From: Halichoerus grypus
Lineage: Eukaryota > Chordata > Mammalia > Carnivora > Phocidae
NCBI RefSeq assembly: GCF_964656455.1
Contig: NC_135726.1
Coordinates: 32,827,930-32,891,929 of the forward strand
Reading direction: 5' to 3'
DNA length: 64,000 nucleotides
Below are positions 33,210-43,835 of the stretch, one piece after another. Positions within the stretch are counted from its first letter, which is position 1; each line of letters opens with the position of its first letter. The notes below the pieces were generated by a model. That model was not told the DNA's origin, made no database searches, and saw only the letters and a list, made by a program, of their open reading frames with translations. Made by a program: the position numbers and the translations under genes.

Positions 33210-33442
33210 TCACGGGCTCTGGAGCCCGACTGCCTGGGTTCTGCTTCGTGCCTACTGTGTGATGTGGGGCAAGCCTTAGCTTCGTGCCTCAGTTTCCTTA
33301 CCTGTCAAATGAAATGAACAATAGTCCATACCAGCTACCACATAGGTTTGTTGTGAGCATCCAATGAGGCCACCCGTGTGAGGTGCTCCGAGCAACGCTG
33401 GGCACACGAGAAGCACTTAAATAAATGTTAGCTGTGCTGTTT
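33210..33442 (+). repeat. Nearly full-length MIR
   Basis: Starts 'gggctctggagcccgactgc', continues 'gtgcctcagtttccttacct' and 'aggtttgttgtgagcatcc', and ends 'agcacttaaataaatgttag'. It is one of the best-preserved MIR copies in the window. Confidence 0.9.
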
Positions 33443-34094
33443 TAGTTAATTTATTCACTTGCTCATGAGCTCTTGCACTCGGACAAGAGGTGAATAAATC
33501 ATGGTCTCTGCCCTTATGGACCATAATACCTTCCACAGAGACTGCATAAAGGGAAAAGGTGTGGAAGTGTGTGAAAAATCTGGAAGTGGCTTTTTATCCA
33601 GCATATTGCCAGTGGGTGGGCATCTGCTTGCCTGTCAGGGCTTGTATACTCCACGGATTGAGCTTTGCCCAGCCCCCTTCTGTGTCCCTTTCTAGAACCT
33701 TCCCCCTATGTGGCTGGTCTCCTTAGCTTCTGTGCCTGCTGCCAGCAAGATGGATGAGGTGGCTTCAAGACGTCTGTGCTCTGGCTGCAGGAGGCGGAGG
33801 TCATGCTTGGGTCCCCATGTTGGTCCTTGGTGGGAACCACTGGGTCCAGTGGATCCTATTCCCTGGCTTCACTGAGGCTTGCTTTCATGTGAGGTCTTGG
33901 GCCTGGCTCTGCTGTGGCCTTGCTGGGTTGTTTCGTGCAGCTCTGTGCACCAAGGGTGCAGGCCAGGATTCTGAAGGAGGACAGGATGGGGAGGGAGAAA
34001 GCCTATTCATTTACTCCCTTCTGGCCCATGGGTGGGTATACTCAAATGTGAAGGACTGTGCATAAGAAATGGGAAAAAGCAGATACCTCATCCT
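33443..34094. other. Intronic sequence with trace of ancient repeat
   Basis: The start (33443-33525) has 'ttgctcatgagctcttgcac' and 'catggtctctgcccttatgg', a weak copy of the unassigned repeat. The rest is unique. Confidence 0.4.
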
Positions 34095-34265
34095 TTAATG
34101 TCCTCAATGTCTGTCTTAGGTAGGTGCTTTGGGGATCCTTTATTTTTACCTAGCAAGAAACCGAGGCCCAGAGATATTCAGGAACTTGCTCAAGGTTGCT
34201 CAGCCAGGACCTGGCCGTGCTTGGTGGGAAACCCATGTGTGTCTGACCGTGGATCTCAAGTTCTT
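34095..34265 (-). repeat. MIR fragment (antisense)
   Basis: Shows 'gcaagaaaccgaggcccaga', 'ggaacttgctcaaggttgct' and 'cagccaggacctgg', the reverse MIR core. Confidence 0.7.
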
Positions 34266-35334
34266 GGTCCCCGAGTAGTACTGTCCCATCGAGTGAGGTG
34301 TGCACAGAATCTGGCATCTCCCCAGCTGGGAGAGGCCCAGAAGGTGGCATTTGCTTTCTACAAGTGAGAAATTTCAGAGACCAGAATTGCCAGGAGATAA
34401 GAACCCCAGTAGACGGGAGTACGTCTTTGTACATATTCCTTATACAGATATAATGACCCTGAGTGTATCTCTGTGGGCTGTACTCACTCCTTTCTAAAGG
34501 ACCCCTGTCTTCGTCAGGCCAAATCCTTCCCTTGTGGTGACCAGAGGCCCAAAGTCAAGAGCCGTGGGCCTGCTTCTGAGAAGGAAGTAATCAATGACCC
34601 CGATCAAATGCCTGTGCCTCAGGCTGGAGCCGATGGCTTCTGGGGAAGGTCACCCCTCCTGTCTCCACACACTCCCAAGGGGCTAGGTCTGGCCAGACAG
34701 GAATCAGCTCGCAGGAATTCATTAAGTTTGCCCGCAGACCTCCTGGCCCCTCTCTGGAGCCTCCTCCCACTACCCACTGGCTCCGCCCCCCAGCCTGCCA
34801 CCTCCAGCCTGGGGGTGCTGCCCAGGGCGGACCCCTGGGGCTGCCTGTCCTCCACCCCTCAAGCTGGTTGCACTTCTGCTGGGCCTTCTCTGGACCTGGC
34901 CACACAATTCCGTCTTGGGTGGTGGGGAGCGTGGGGAGCGTGGGGAGCGTGGGGAGGAGGCTCCCCTGCATTTTCCATTTTCCTCCTTTGAACGCTGGTG
35001 GCTGACATGTCCTGTCCTCTGGAAGGGAGGAAAAGTGGCACAATCTTTCGGCCTCCTTGTTTGGCAGTTTCCCTCGCCCTCCTCCGACCCCCCCGTTCTC
35101 ACTGGGAGCGCTGTCTGTCTGCGTGCCTATACTGGGGAGGGGTGCCAATAGGCACGGCCTGGGATTCTTTTTGGGGCATGAATAACTCATTTGCTTAACC
35201 TCATTGGTGCCTCCTCTGGAACCTCTCCGGTCTGTACCTTTGTATCAAAGATATTTATTATTATTACCGATAGGGTGGAAGCTCTAGAAAGTCTTTGGGA
35301 GGTGATGTCACACCATGGCAAGAAGAGATGATTT
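34266..35334. other. Unique intronic sequence
   Basis: A nine-base tandem repeat lies at 34922-34957. The block 34590-35190 is open on the minus strand for 199 codons, but the peptide is low-complexity and shares the tandem repeat (PHAPHAPHAPH), so it is not called. Confidence 0.4.
34922..34957. repeat. Tandem GTGGGGAGC, four copies
   Basis: Three exact nine-base copies plus a near-exact fourth ending in GGAGG. Runs of four G in each unit allow quadruplex formation on the plus strand. Confidence 0.9.
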
Positions 35335-35535
35335 GGATCTTGACAATTCTGTGTTCAAATTCTTTCTCTGCCCTAAGTCTGTGATCTTTAGCAGTGAGCC
35401 TCTTTGTGAGCCTTAGTTTACCCCTCTGTGAAATGGGGCCGCCGAAGCCTCGCTTGCATGGTGATGGGGGATCCAGAGGGGTGAGTGTGAAGGGTCAGCA
35501 CACTACCTGGCACATTGGAGCTACAGTCAGTGAGC
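35335..35535 (+). repeat. MIR fragment (sense)
   Basis: Contains 'gtgttcaaattctttctctg', 'gagccttagtttacccctct', 'gtgaaatggggccgccg' and 'actacctggcacattggagc', a diverged MIR in gene orientation. Confidence 0.75.
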
Positions 35536-36550
35536 GGTGGTTCTGTTTCCTCTGGCATGGAACGGGCAACCCCCAAAGAGATCAGATGGGGTGCGGTAGG
35601 GCGTGAAGGGGGAGCCTTCACCAGTGGATGGTCCGTGGAGCAACATGGCACAATCCAGGCCACAGTACCTCAGTGGACCCAGGCCAGGTGCTGGCCACAG
35701 TGCTGTGACTGTCAAGTTACCTTGTGTCACAGAGCTGGGTCCCATCTTGGGAGCCCTTGGGGGCTAGTGGAATCTAGAGATGTGGCCACTGCGAGGGAAG
35801 ATCCCCCTGATTTTTCTGTCTGGGGAAGGACAACCCGCCCAGGTGCTCCTCACAGACCCCTCTCCAGCCAGGCCACCTCCTGGCGACACCCAGCCTGTTA
35901 TTGCCTTCTGTGGAGCCATGCGGGAGATTCTCGCAGTGGCCCCCACATGCCTGTGGGACCCCCATATGTGCCCCGTGGTGGATGTGCACTTGAGGGAAGA
36001 CTGGCCTCTTCCTGTGCATTCTAGAGTGAAGGGAGGAGAGCTAGGCCTCGTCTCTATCTGATGGACTCAAGACATTTCCAAACCCCTGATGGTCACAGGG
36101 AAGTGTCATCCTAGGGAGGTGGACTCTGAGTATTTCTGAAAACAGTCTAGGAGAATTCTCTAGGAAAGCAGCATATCCTTGCCCAAATTCTTTCTCATAT
36201 AACACCATCTTGGGCCTGTGCCCTGAGCCACCATGCACAAACAGGAACACATGCCCCTTATCCTGCGCCCACACCTCCAGCCCCCCAGCTTTGTGCCCGT
36301 GTGCACAGCCAGGATCTCTCGTGGTGGTCCCTGCTGGGCTGGCCCTGGGAGCCCAGGAAGGCCCGTCCTGTCCTAGCCCAGCCCAGCCCAGCCCAGGCTC
36401 ATCCCGGTATCTGGAGCCCCACTGCCAGCCCCGGCCTCCTGACCCCAGGAGCCACAGGATTACCCTGAAGGCGCCGCAAGAAGAAAACCCTGCAGCCTCG
36501 AACTTGTCTTCTGCTCCCATGCACTCCACCTGGGAATTTGCAAGTTTTTC
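35536..36550. other. Unique intronic sequence
   Basis: A short (GCCCA)n run lies at 36376-36395. No exon, RNA or transposon is recognised. Confidence 0.4.
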
Positions 36551-36559
36551 TTTTTCAGT

Positions 36560-37160
36560 GAGTCACTCCTTCATCACGTGAATAACACAATTACACCCCA
36601 TGGTTTGTGTATGTGTTTTAAGGATGTCAGTGATTTATTTAAATCATTAGCCATTTTAAATGGCCCACTGTTTTGTCACCTCGTCCTGGCATTTCTTCAT
36701 TTATGCCACACACCTGGATTCTCCTAACTGGGGAAGACCCGAGCCTCCCTCAGCCTCCGGGAGAGCCTCCCGGGCCGCCAGCGAGGCGTCTTCTGAATGG
36801 GATCCCGCGTGGGGCCTGCAGTTGGCCTCCTGGGCCCAAGACTCCATGGACTTCCCTCCGCTCTTGAGGAAGAGGGCGGGCTCCCATGTGCCTTTTCTGT
36901 CGAAATTATCTCCCTAGCTCCTCCCCTCGATACAAAAGGCCCAAGTCTGGGTCCAGAGTAAGTTATTTGTAATGCATTTTTAGAGTCCATATTGCAATAT
37001 TAGCCATGACTGTCTGCTGTGTAGAAGAAGGGGGAGTCTGCGTTTGAAGTTTAATCCAGCTTCTACTTAAGCTCAGTCCCTGGGCAATCCTTTTTTCTGC
37101 CGCTGAGCTCAAACAGCCGGTCCTCAGGTTTGATCTGCTGCCCCACGGAGCCCTGCCCAA
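36560..37160. promoter_or_regulatory. Repeat-poor block with HOX/PBX-like palindrome
   Basis: The text 'cacaattacaccccatgg' and TGATTTATTTAAATCA (36631-36646) precede 'ttagccattttaaatgg'. A second AT-rich patch at 36955-37060 includes 'attgcaatattagccatga'. No transposon is seen. Candidate conserved noncoding element. Confidence 0.4.
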
Positions 37161-37229
37161 TGTGAATTTGAAGTTTTTTTTTTCCCCCTCTCAACCAGGG
37201 AGACTTGCAAAAAAAAAAAAAAGTCACCG

Positions 37230-37580
37230 TGGTCCACGGCGCCGGCTCCCACGGGGGGTCCCTGGGTCCCCCACAGCCCCCCACCCCGGAGCCCCTCCGG
37301 CTGCCAGCCGTCTGGGGGAGGGGGGCCGTGGCCCTTCCGCAGGGTCTCCGAGGAGCCCCTTTGAGCTGTCTCCGCTGGTGGACAGCGAGCCCTGGGGAGT
37401 CCGGGAGTCCTGTCTGGCATGTGGGGGGCCGAGCAAAAGGAGGGAAAAAAGGGAGGGAAATGAAAGGCGCGAGTTTGTCGGGAACTGGTGCCGGCGGTGG
37501 AAACAGGAGCCACAGCAGGACGGAACCTGGTGGCCTTCAAAACTTTTCTTCTCCCCTCTCGCCGCACGACTCGGAGGAGG
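37230..37580. other. GC-rich unique block
   Basis: Rich in C and G with several CpG near 37237-37250 and 37320-37400, preceded by an A-run at 37208-37222. Open frames on both strands overlap and have no motif. Confidence 0.4.
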
Positions 37581-37830
37581 CAGGCAGTAATTAAAGGCCC
37601 CCCTGGCTCCTCATTTTCTGTGCCCGTGGCTTTGATCTGGCTCATGTCGGGCGGCTATCTTCATTGTTCGTGCCTTTCTTTCATTCTTGTTTGATGCAGC
37701 AATGATGATCTTTGATTCCAGAGTCGGAGGTGGGCAGGAGAGTGTTACAGGTCTTACATAATGCATCTTTCACATCTTATTTTTAAACACGGGCATAATC
37801 AGGGCTGGGCAGAGGCTGGGCGTGATTTTA
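37580..37830. promoter_or_regulatory. Candidate enhancer with two TCF/LEF-like sites and a SOX-like site
   Basis: CTTTGAT occurs at 37630-37636 and 37710-37716 in the same orientation, CATTGTTC at 37662-37669, and 'cttacataatgcatcttt' near 37754-37771. The block is unique and lies between GC-rich flanks. Function is inferred from motif density only. Confidence 0.4.
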
Positions 37831-37989
37831 ACCCGTGTTCCGGGAGAGGTGGTCGCCGGCCCCGTGGCGCTGGCCTGGGGGTAGGTGGGGACAGGCAGTC
37901 CTGGGCAACTGAATGAAAATTACTAGGGGAAGCCTTTTCCCCTCCACCCCTTTCTAAATGTAACCTGGAGGGAGTTTTTCCTAATTGTT

Positions 37990-38470
37990 CCCTCATGGCC
38001 GAAGATGCGCTGGGAGCGGGCAGGACAAGGGAAGGCTCGGCCGTCGGCGGTGGGGGAGGGGGGGTGGGAGGGCGGGGAGGGCCTGCGCACTGTTTATTAG
38101 TGGGTGTTAATAAACCATAAGGCACAAGCCGCCGGAGGATGTGTGTGAGCCGCGCACTCAGGTGGCCGGGATGAAGTGGAGACGCTGGGCAGACGCGGGC
38201 GAGGTGGGCGGCAGAGGGGCGCCCGACCCCGTCTGCACACCCTTCCCCGCTCCGCAGCTCCCACCTCCCGGCCGGGACAGAGATGAGAACACGTGGTCCC
38301 GATGGAGGAGGCCTGCGGCGCGGGCCTGGCATGAGGACACGCGTGGCTAAGGCTGGGGTGGCCAGCTCAGGTGGTGGTGGCGGCCGGGCGGGGGAGATGG
38401 CATGCCCGCTGGGGGTGCAGCCGCTCCTCAGCTCCTGGCACCTGCGGCCGGGCTGGGGGCCGGACCCAAG
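37990..38470. promoter_or_regulatory. CpG-island-like patch with palindromic FOX/HOX-like site
   Basis: Twelve CpG fall within 38161-38280 by direct count, far above the intronic background. A perfect inverted repeat GTTTATTA-8-TAATAAAC lies at 38092-38115. There is no TATA box or obvious first exon. It could be an internal promoter or a CpG-rich enhancer. Confidence 0.4.
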
Positions 38471-39000
38471 CTCCCAGACTTCCAAGAGAAACCAGGAATT
38501 CGGGTTGTCAAAGGTTGAAATTCAGGTTGAGATGAGACGGAAATCTCTCTTGGTCAGAGACCGCGAAGACAAAGGCTGGGAGGTGGGACAGCCTGGCGGG
38601 GGGTGTTGGTGGCTAGGGCGCGGGGTTCAGGAGCACGGTGGAGCCAGGTGGCAAGGCAGGGAGGTCCTTGATTGCTATTCCACAGCCTCCACGCTGGGCA
38701 GACTGGGAAGGCTGGTGGCCCGAGAGTGGCCAGCTCCAAGATGGATGCAGGGGCCCTTCCTGGCAGGGAGCTTCCCCGGGCTGGAGGGGTTCTGTCCATG
38801 AAGTCTGAGGCCACACGTCTTTGCCACTGAGCATTCGGGGTTTGCGAGGGCATGGACACATCCTGCTACCATGGGAACAGGCCCCCGTCAGAACTGCCTC
38901 GTTCTTCCGACAGCGCACATGGTGCCTTGCTTGCAAGGGTCCGAGGCCGGCCTTCCTGCCCACCCGCCCCAGGCTCAAGTACCAGGATTTTTAGGCAATG
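38471..39000. other. Unique intronic sequence
   Basis: GC-rich with open frames on both strands. No recognised element. Confidence 0.4.
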
Positions 39001-39004
39001 ATGT

Positions 39005-39760
39005 TTCAATAGATATTTATTGAGCACCTACTGTGTGCCAGCCCTCAGACTGGGTGCTGCGTATACGGTGATCAGCAAGGGAGGCCTGGTCCACGAGGGA
39101 GAAGGACAACGGACAAATCGCCACATCACTGCGTATTGTCATAGAGGCGTGTGAGTGTTCGGAAGGAAGAGCCAAGGCGTAAGAGAGAACCAAAGGCTTC
39201 TCTGAAGAACTGACGTGAGGTGGAATGATGCACAGAAATAATGGGGATGGTAGTCCAGAGAGGCTTCAAAGACCCCAGGGCAGGCGGGCATGCGGAAGCT
39301 GGAGGGCCGTCAGCAGGCGGTGCTGGGGAGCACGGTAAGCAAGGGGGTGCACTGTGGACAGGGGTGGGGACCGACCCCTGCAAGGCCTTGTGGGCCAAGG
39401 CAGGGGTGCTGGGGGGGTGAGGAAGATGGGTGTGGGCCACGTGGGGAAGCCGAGATGGTGGTGTAGGTGGTAGAGGTAGAGAACCAAGGGCATATTCGAG
39501 AGTTTTCTGGATAGCAAAATTGGCGAGACTTGGGGATGATTAGAAGCTGGGGGCAAGGGAGTGTGGGGTGCTGGGGGGACTCCTGGGGTTCGGGCTTGAG
39601 CAGCAGGTGAATGGAGAGTTCTTTCCTGAAGTGGGGAGGCCTGGCCGAGAAGCAGGATTGTGTGTGAAGTCCTTCCCCTGTTCTGGCAGCCTGGTCAGGC
39701 CAGGGGCCTGGAGGCAGAGCTGGTGAGGACAGTGGGGTGTAATCCAAGGAGCCAGAGATC
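39005..39760 (+). repeat. Long copy of the unassigned ancient repeat
   Basis: Begins 'atagatatttattgagcacc' and 'tactgtgtgccagccctcag', passes through 'gaagaactgacgtgaggtgg' and 'ccctgcaaggccttgtgggc', and ends in G-rich text near 39760. Phrase order matches the copy at 20090-20990. Confidence 0.65.
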
Positions 39761-41690
39761 CCACAGCGCCTGAGGGCTGCCCCACAAGATCCCACGGCGC
39801 CTGAGGCCTGGGACTGCCCCCGCTCTGTCCCCAGCTGAGCCCAGTTCGTGTGCGTCCAAGGGCCTGTTCCAGGAGGCCATACAGCAGTTCAGACATGTTG
39901 GGATCAGGTACTGCTTGACCCCTGGAGATTTTGCCCTGGGCTGCCTCCTTCCCCACCCACGGCCGGTGCTTAAGCTTGTGTACCTGCTGGGCTGCCTGAT
40001 GCTCAGGTGGAGGCAGGCCGTCCAGTGTTCCTTGCTCCCCTGTAAATCCTCTTGGCTGGCCAGGCCGGGCCTCTGAGGCTGGGGATAGCTGGTAGCTGGT
40101 TGATGGTGCCTTTCTGGGCTGATGCGGGAGGAACGTCTATTTCCACCTGCTGTCTGAACTGCACACAAAATCTGCTTTGTCTGGCATGTGACAGGGCCTG
40201 CTGCCTTAGGCTCTGCACCTTCATTTAGGACCTACCGCCTTCAGCAGCTCCCTCTTATAGTCGGGTTGGGGTAGGAGTGGGTCCTGCTTAGCCTGGCAGG
40301 CGGGGCCTAGAAGTGGATCATGTTGGGAGGGGCTTCTGGGCAGTGGGTCTTCTGGGAAGGCGGGGCTCCCCGATGGGCTCCGTACTCTTTATGGGCTGAA
40401 TCTCCGCTGTCAGTTCAAGGCACCTCCCCTAGATTTGCTACTTGGAGGCGAGGAGTCTGATGTCAAGGGATCACTCATATCCTGACCAGCACCTCGAGAG
40501 GCCTAGCTTCTTTTTTCATCCTCATCCCCAAAGCAGACTTTCCAAGAGAGGCACAGCCGGGTCTGGGCAGACTTTGGGAAGCCAATGTACCACTTACATG
40601 GGTGATTTTCTTGCTTGCAGCCTGGGGTCTTTTCATCTCTGCCCTATTTCTCTCACCATCCAAACTTTGGGCTAATTAATGGCTGAACTTCCTCATGATA
40701 GTTGGTTCTCCCCAGAGCAATTGGAGAATCTAAATATCCCTGATATATCTGGCCGTGTTATTATAGTTTTATAACCTAAGAATTCAATAGATGAATTAAA
40801 GACAACAGTTAGTTGAATTTGAGGGAAAAAAAATCTTCATTCTCCAAACACCCTATTTTCCTATTTATATCCTTTCTCTTGGTCCTTGTCCTCACACATG
40901 TGGGTTTACAGGATTATAACCAGAGGAGATCTGATATACTCTGCTCTTTTGCCCAGTGAGGTCATGGTCTGAACTGCCTTCAGAGTCCCTGGTCCATAGA
41001 GCTGCTCTTAACAACCTCGGGCAGATGCTGCCCGAGATATGGCTCAAGTGCCTGGCCTCACTCCTGGCACATGGGGATTTCCCAGGAGGCTTTTCTTTCT
41101 CCAAGTTTCCTTCGGACCCTGGGCCTCTTGAGGGCACTGTTCTTAATGTGCCTTGTGGCTCTGAATTTGGGGTGGGGAGAACTGAGTCCTAGGGCTGTGG
41201 CGCTCTGCACGAACTTGGCCCTTTGTTTCCCGGTCGTCACTTTCCCTGTCTAAAGATGAGGGTGGATCTCATCCACCTCTGACATTCCAAGGTTTGGGAT
41301 CCGAAAGAAAGAATCTACTTATATCAAGTGTGAGTGTTAAGTAACAAGAATATACTTATATTAAGTTCCTCTTTGTAGCCTTTACCCTAGTGGTTATTTT
41401 ACACGTATTTGGTGTATTTCTGATCATGGTCTGTGTCCTGCATGACATGGTCAGGTCCGGGAGGGGCCCCCTCAGCCGCTGCGACCGCCGAGTGCCCCGG
41501 GGCGGGGTGGCTTGCAGGAGAGCTCAGTAAGTATTGTTGAGGGAAAGGTCAAGAAGCACAGTTAGTGGCAGGGGCCAGGCTCCCCTCTGCTTCAGTCCAC
41601 AGATCGTAATAGGCAAGGAATACAGAAGGTGGTGGGGGCGATTCCTCAGTCCTCGCGGTACTGCAGCTCTGTGGGCTGGAGAGGGGTCCC
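39761..41690. other. Intronic sequence with GC-box pair and AT-rich patch
   Basis: Two GGCGGGGC motifs lie at about 40301 and 40360, in a stretch with repeated 'gtgggtc' phrases. 40670-40870 is AT-rich and unique ('gggctaattaatggctgaac'), possibly conserved. A weak MIR-like phrase occurs near 41185-41275. Confidence 0.4.
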
Positions 41691-41698
41691 TCTTTTTT

Positions 41699-41878
41699 CT
41701 TTCTTTAAAAAAGATTTATTTATTTATTTGGGAAGGGAGGGGCAGAGGGAGAGAGAGTCTTAAGCAGACTCCGCGTTGAGTGTGAAGCCCCATGCAGGGC
41801 TCCACCTCATGATCCTGAGATCACAACCTGAGCTGAAACCAAGTCGGATGCTCAACCCCCTGAGATGCCCAGGCGCCT
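41699..41878 (-). mobile_element. SINEC (can-SINE), antisense
   Basis: More diverged than the others: the head is 'gatgcccaggcgcc' at 41864-41877, the body has 'cctgagatcacaacctgagc', and the tail is 'aaaaaagatttatttattta'. Target-site duplications GAGGGGTCCC plus T-run (41681-41698 and 41879-41895) flank it. Confidence 0.93.
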
Positions 41879-42084
41879 GAGGGGTCCCTTTTTTATCAGG
41901 GTCAGAAGCAGGAGACAAGCTGCTTGGTGCCCCCTCAGCCCTGAGGTCCCTTGCCTGACACAGGGGTCTCCAGGTGGGAGGGGGTGCTCCGAGTGGGGTG
42001 GGGGCCCTAGGGTGGGAGGTCTCCTTGGTGGCCCCTCTGTCCAAGTCCTGACACCTACTCAGAGCCACCACACAGGGCACAGCT

Positions 42085-42290
42085 GTAAGAATTGTTGAGT
42101 GCTTACAACAGGGAACCACCCTGTTCCAGCACGACAGCCTTTGTGGTGGGTATGGTGACCACCATTCCCATTTTACAGACGAGGAAACTGAGGCTCAGGG
42201 AAGTTATAATTTGCCCACGGTCACGCAGCCAGAAAGTGACAGAGATTGCACCTGGCAGCCTGCCTTCAGAGTTCACACTCTCCATGACTG
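42085..42290 (-). repeat. MIR (antisense), well preserved
   Basis: Has 'attgttgagtgcttacaaca', then 'cattcccattttacagacga', 'ggaaactgaggctcaggga' and 'cccacggtcacgcagccaga', which is the full reverse MIR order. Confidence 0.88.
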
Positions 42291-42685
42291 ACCTCCACCC
42301 CTTCTGTCAGCTCAGCGCCCCCACAAGCCTGCTCTCCCCGCTCCTCTTCTCTCTCAGGCCCTCCTGCCATGCTCAGCGACATCCCATCTGTCAGAAGTTC
42401 TGTTCTTGCCAGATGTGGTGCCCCTCCTGGGACCCCAGGCCGGGACAGTTGCTAGAGGGAGGTGAAGGAAAGACTTCCCAGGTCTCCCCGTGGCTCCAGA
42501 CCCTGGCTTTGCGTGCATGGCCTGGGAGGGCCTGGCAGCCCTAGGCTCTTCCCTGTGGCTGGGCCTTCTGGCCCAGCCTCCTCTCCCTGCGCGGGTGGGA
42601 TGGGATTTGCTTGGTCAGTCCTGTGGGTCACAGCAGGCCCAGCAACCTGACGGGCTCCTCTCTCTTGTGTTTGAGCAAGGGGCCT
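42291..42685. other. Unique intronic sequence
   Basis: No recognised repeat or exon. Confidence 0.35.
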
Positions 42686-42689
42686 GAGG

Positions 42690-42960
42690 AGTGGGGCAGG
42701 GCAGGGGGATTGAGAGAAAGGGAGGCAGGATTGGGGAGTGAAGGGAGGGAGCGGGCAAGGAGGTGGACAGACAGCCTGAGGGTGAGGAGAAAAGGAAATG
42801 GGATGAAGAGCAAGCCAAGGGGGGGGGGGGTTGGTTCTGAAAGGGAAGAGGAGAAGGGAGGGGAGATGGGTTGGGAATTAGCGGAAGGGAAAGAGGAGCA
42901 GGGACGGAGGGGAAGGGGGGAGAGCAGACCAGAGAGGAGGAGATGGAGGGGTGCACAGGG
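42690..42960. repeat. Purine-rich (GA/GGA) tract, ~270 bp
   Basis: The plus strand is overwhelmingly A and G, with a pure G run of 12 at about 42820-42831. Frames stay open on both strands (180 codons on plus), which explains the Arg-Glu-Gly-rich false peptide. Old tract with many point changes. Confidence 0.85.
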
Positions 42961-43087
42961 GGCTGTGTCAGGTACAGAAGGAATCCCCATGTTGGAAGCT
43001 GACCCTGCTCGGGTGGAGGCCCAGGCCTCTGGGAACCAGGAGCAGGCACTTGGAGGTGGTGGCAGAAGCCGTGGGGCTGGGCGAGCC

Positions 43088-43127
43088 GAGGGCTCCCCTC
43101 ACTGGCAGAGGGCTCCCCTCACTGGCA
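43088..43127. repeat. Perfect 20-bp tandem duplication
   Basis: The unit gagggctcccctcactggca occurs twice without any mismatch. Identity implies a recent event in this lineage or an assembly artefact. Confidence 0.95.
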
Positions 43128-43740
43128 GACCGGCCCCGGAGCCATCACTTTGAAGTCCCTGACATTTGTGGCAAAACGATCTGGTCTGAGGTCTCATTAG
43201 CCTCTGCTTTGCTGTGTACACCCTGCCACTTAATCTCCCCGTTCAAACTTCAACGCCAAGGTTTGTGAATCTGCCCTGCTTGCTTTCTGGAGTCTGTTGC
43301 TGACGTGAACTTGAATGTTCCTACACGTGAGTTTTTTCTCCCCTTTCCCCACCCCCAGAAGTGCTTGATTACCAAAGCTCTGCTGCCCAGGGGGGAGAAA
43401 GCTGCCAAAAGAGAACCCATGTTTCATTTTCCACTTAAACTTGGGAGCGGTTTAGTCTGGAATGCTGGTGGATTTCATGTTCCACAAACTGGCACAGCCA
43501 CCTCTGCTGCTCAGGACAAAGGAACTCCTTGGTGCCCCGAGCCCACCCTTTGTTTCTTGCCTCCCTTCCTACTGGGACCCCCTACCAAGTTCCCCAGGTC
43601 GTTGTTCCAATTCTGAGGTTTGACAGAGCTGAGGACATGCAGTGGGACATGAACAGTCCTTAGAAAATTCTCCCTCCCTGTCTCTTCCCACTGGCCTTGA
43701 TCAACACAGGTGCTTGTCTGGCTTAAAGGCTTTTACAAGT
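43128..43740. other. Unique intronic sequence
   Basis: Mixed composition, no recognised element. Confidence 0.35.
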
Positions 43741-43835
43741 GGCAGATGGCTCAAGACCTGTTTACTGATAGCTCCTGACCTATATACTGATGGCTTCTGA
43801 CCTGTGTACTGATGGCTCCTGACCTGAATACTGCT
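43741..43835. repeat. 22-bp minisatellite, about four copies
   Basis: Units start at 43763, 43785 and 43807 with an exact period of 22, following the form tactgatggctcctgacctg. A diverged copy precedes them and a truncated one follows at 43829. Confidence 0.9.

Noticed and set aside
37799..38485. 228-codon minus-strand frame
   Set aside because: Lies in a CpG-rich stop-poor patch; Pro/Ser/Arg-rich peptide with no recognised domain or splice context.
42611..43153. 180-codon Arg/Glu/Gly-rich frame
   Set aside because: Follows the purine-rich tract and the 20-bp duplication; low-complexity with no domain.
43741..43835. CRISPR-like direct repeats
   Set aside because: Head-to-tail 22-bp minisatellite without spacers, in a mammalian intron.
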